Source of the DNA: JBJGXI01 sp045635475
GTDB taxonomy: Bacteria > Bacillota > Bacilli > Bacillales > Amphibacillaceae
Direction: 5' to 3'
DNA: 36,200 nt
NCBI RefSeq assembly: GCF_045635475.1
Contig: NZ_JBJGXI010000053.1
Span: forward strand, 1 to 36,200
The notes below the pieces were generated by a model. It was not told the origin of the DNA and ran no database searches. It worked only from the letters and a program-made list of their open reading frames with translations. Every line of letters starts with the position of its first letter. Position 1 is the stretch's first letter. The translations under genes were made by a program, and so were the position numbers. Positions 35,220-36,200 of this stretch are shown here, one piece after another.

Positions 35220-35278
35220 TTTACGAGTATGCTATAGTGTTAATAAATTATAGAGATGAGGATAAGGAGGAAGCTAAA

Positions 35279-35641
35279 GTGAGCAAAGGAAATAGTCATT
35301 GGATCATACCAGATGGTTATATCCCGCCAGAAAGTACTGGAGGATTAACAAGTCATGAATCTATTTGTGTATTAAATTGTAACAATGAAGACGCACAACT
35401 GTTCATAACGATTTATTTTGAGGATCGAGAACCAATTGAAGAAATAGCAGTAACGGTACAAGGAAAAAGAACGAATCATATACGAACGAGTGGTCTTGCT
35501 AAAAGTGGGGAATATATTCCAGTTGGCGTGCCATATGCGATCGAAGTGAATAGCAATATCCCGATTATTATACAATATAGTAGGTTAGATTCTACACAAC
35601 CAGAACTAGCTTTAATGTCAACGATGGCTTACCCTTTGTAG
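35279..35641 (+). CDS. ASRT-family protein (Anabaena sensory rhodopsin transducer homologue)
   Basis: This 120-residue all-beta cytoplasmic protein carries the ASRT family pattern: W-I-I-P-D-G-Y-I-P near the start, S-H-E-S-I-C-V-L-N, Y-F-E-D-R-E-P, R-T-N-H-I-R-T, and V-P-Y-A-I-E-V-N-S-N-I-P followed by S-R-L-D. The Anabaena protein (about 125 residues) interacts with a sensory rhodopsin, but the wider family is thought to bind small molecules, including sugars. No rhodopsin gene is seen here. The GTG at 35279 follows AAGGAGG at 8 bases and gives the typical length; the longer frame from 35237 is rejected. Its partner is probably the Gfo/Idh/MocA gene just upstream. Confidence 0.88.
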   Translation: MSKGNSHWIIPDGYIPPESTGGLTSHESICVLNCNNEDAQLFITIYFEDREPIEEIAVTVQGKRTNHIRTSGLAKSGEYIPVGVPYAIEVNSNIPIIIQYSRLDSTQPELALMSTMAYPL

Positions 35642-35668
35642 TATGGTTAAACCACGAAGAAACAGAAA

Positions 35669-35699
35669 AGGCTAATCACTTCATCCCTCTGATTAGCCT
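35669..35699. terminator. Bidirectional terminator between converging genes
   Basis: AGGCTAATC and GATTAGCCT form a 9-pair stem around a 13-base loop. A-rich sequence on the left (AAACAGAAA) and CCTTTAAA on the right give modest U-tracts to both strands. It separates the ASRT-like gene from the converging gene at 35714. Confidence 0.7.
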
Positions 35700-35713
35700 A
35701 CCTTTAAAATCTC

Positions 35714-36200
35714 TCAAGTTACTTTAATAGATTTTCCTCTTTTGCTCCAAGACATATTTAAATCACTTGGTAATGCCCATTTAGCATAACACTCAGTTAA
35801 TGCCTCATTTAATTCTTCTACCCAAAATAGCTTATACTTGTTATCAAAATTAACCATGGTACTAGGAAATGTAGGAATATCTCTTGCAGACTGATGAAGC
35901 GCTTGAATGCTCTGCACATGAGTGGTTGCTGCCTCTGGTCCACACAAAATATGTTGGTTCCCTTGCTTTATCGCATCGACGCAAACGCGCAGTTTTGCGA
36001 AATAATCATGATCAGGATTGCCATATGATTTTATTGTGCCATCGGAGCAGGTAGCTACGATTGAACGGTTATGTTCATTGTGCGTATAAGTAACCGTAGC
36101 CTCCTCAAATTCGAGTTCGAAACAAGGATCTATCCCGTCTTTAATAGCATGTGAAGCATAGAAATAAATGTCAACGTGATCTTCCGTTTTGATATGTAGT
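35714..36200 (-). CDS. Gfo/Idh/MocA-like oxidoreductase, C-terminal part (cut by window edge)
   Basis: The reading frame runs open from the stop at 35714 to the end of the window, giving at least 161 residues without a start codon, so the gene is 5' truncated by the edge rather than the short 77-residue frame beginning at a TTG near 35947. It contains F-E-E-A-T-V-T-Y, D-G-T-I-K-S-Y-G-N-P and I-L-C-G-P-E-A-A-T-T-H, a pattern typical of the C-terminal domain of Gfo/Idh/MocA dehydrogenases, where a G-P-E-A type stretch is followed by the last helix. This would make three such enzymes in the window. Confidence 0.7.
   Translation of the reverse strand, partial: LHIKTEDHVDIYFYASHAIKDGIDPCFELEFEEATVTYTHNEHNRSIVATCSDGTIKSYGNPDHDYFAKLRVCVDAIKQGNQHILCGPEAATTHVQSIQALHQSARDIPTFPSTMVNFDNKYKLFWVEELNEALTECYAKWALPSDLNMSWSKRGKSIKVT

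Noticed and set aside
1..36200. CRISPR arrays, tRNA or rRNA genes
   Set aside because: No regularly spaced repeats, tRNA-like cloverleaf arms or rRNA sequence were seen.

Overview
The window reads as a low-GC Gram-positive chromosome, most likely a Bacillaceae member. Support comes from strong AGGAGG-type ribosome binding sites, LAAC lipoprotein signals, YesM/YesN two-component pairs, DUF624 (YesL-like) proteins, catabolite-responsive (cre) boxes of the CcpA type and PfkA-type phosphofructokinase. The acidic Asp/Glu-rich linkers behind the lipobox of both solute-binding proteins hint at a salt-tolerant or alkaliphilic lifestyle, but the species cannot be named from sequence alone.

Most of the window is a carbohydrate-utilisation locus. 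Its left part (51-17255) has an unrecognised alpha/alpha-toroid-like protein on the minus strand, then a long plus-strand run: DUF624 protein, two CUT1 sugar permeases, lipoprotein solute-binding protein, YesM-type kinase, YesN-type regulator, heparinase II/III-like lyase, DUF2264 protein and a GH88 unsaturated glucuronyl hydrolase. A convergent GH2 beta-glucuronidase and a divergent AraC-type regulator follow. Lyase, GH88 and beta-glucuronidase together point to a glucuronic-acid-containing glycan; the exact polymer cannot be told.

The middle part (17338-24545) holds a large structured repeat, a second AraC regulator, a ThuA-like plus Gfo/Idh/MocA dehydrogenase pair, and genes less clearly tied to sugar uptake: a 52-residue membrane protein, an ATP-type phosphofructokinase, a GlsB/YeaQ-type membrane protein and a LOV-GGDEF-EAL cyclic-di-GMP protein that carries a one-base frameshift.

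The right part (24647-36200) has a second kinase/regulator pair, a second copy of the structured repeat with a MITE-like insertion, and a second transport operon (solute-binding protein, two permeases, DUF624 protein). It ends with an SDR dehydrogenase, a Gfo/Idh/MocA oxidoreductase, a homologue of the Anabaena sensory rhodopsin transducer (ASRT) and a partial Gfo/Idh/MocA gene cut by the window edge.

The two transport/sensing modules carry the same set of genes in roughly mirrored order. Perfect or near-perfect cre boxes sit at 2602, 4538, 24687 and 28976, so carbon catabolite control by CcpA is likely. No ABC ATPase is encoded here, so both importers probably share an MsmX-type ATPase from elsewhere in the genome.
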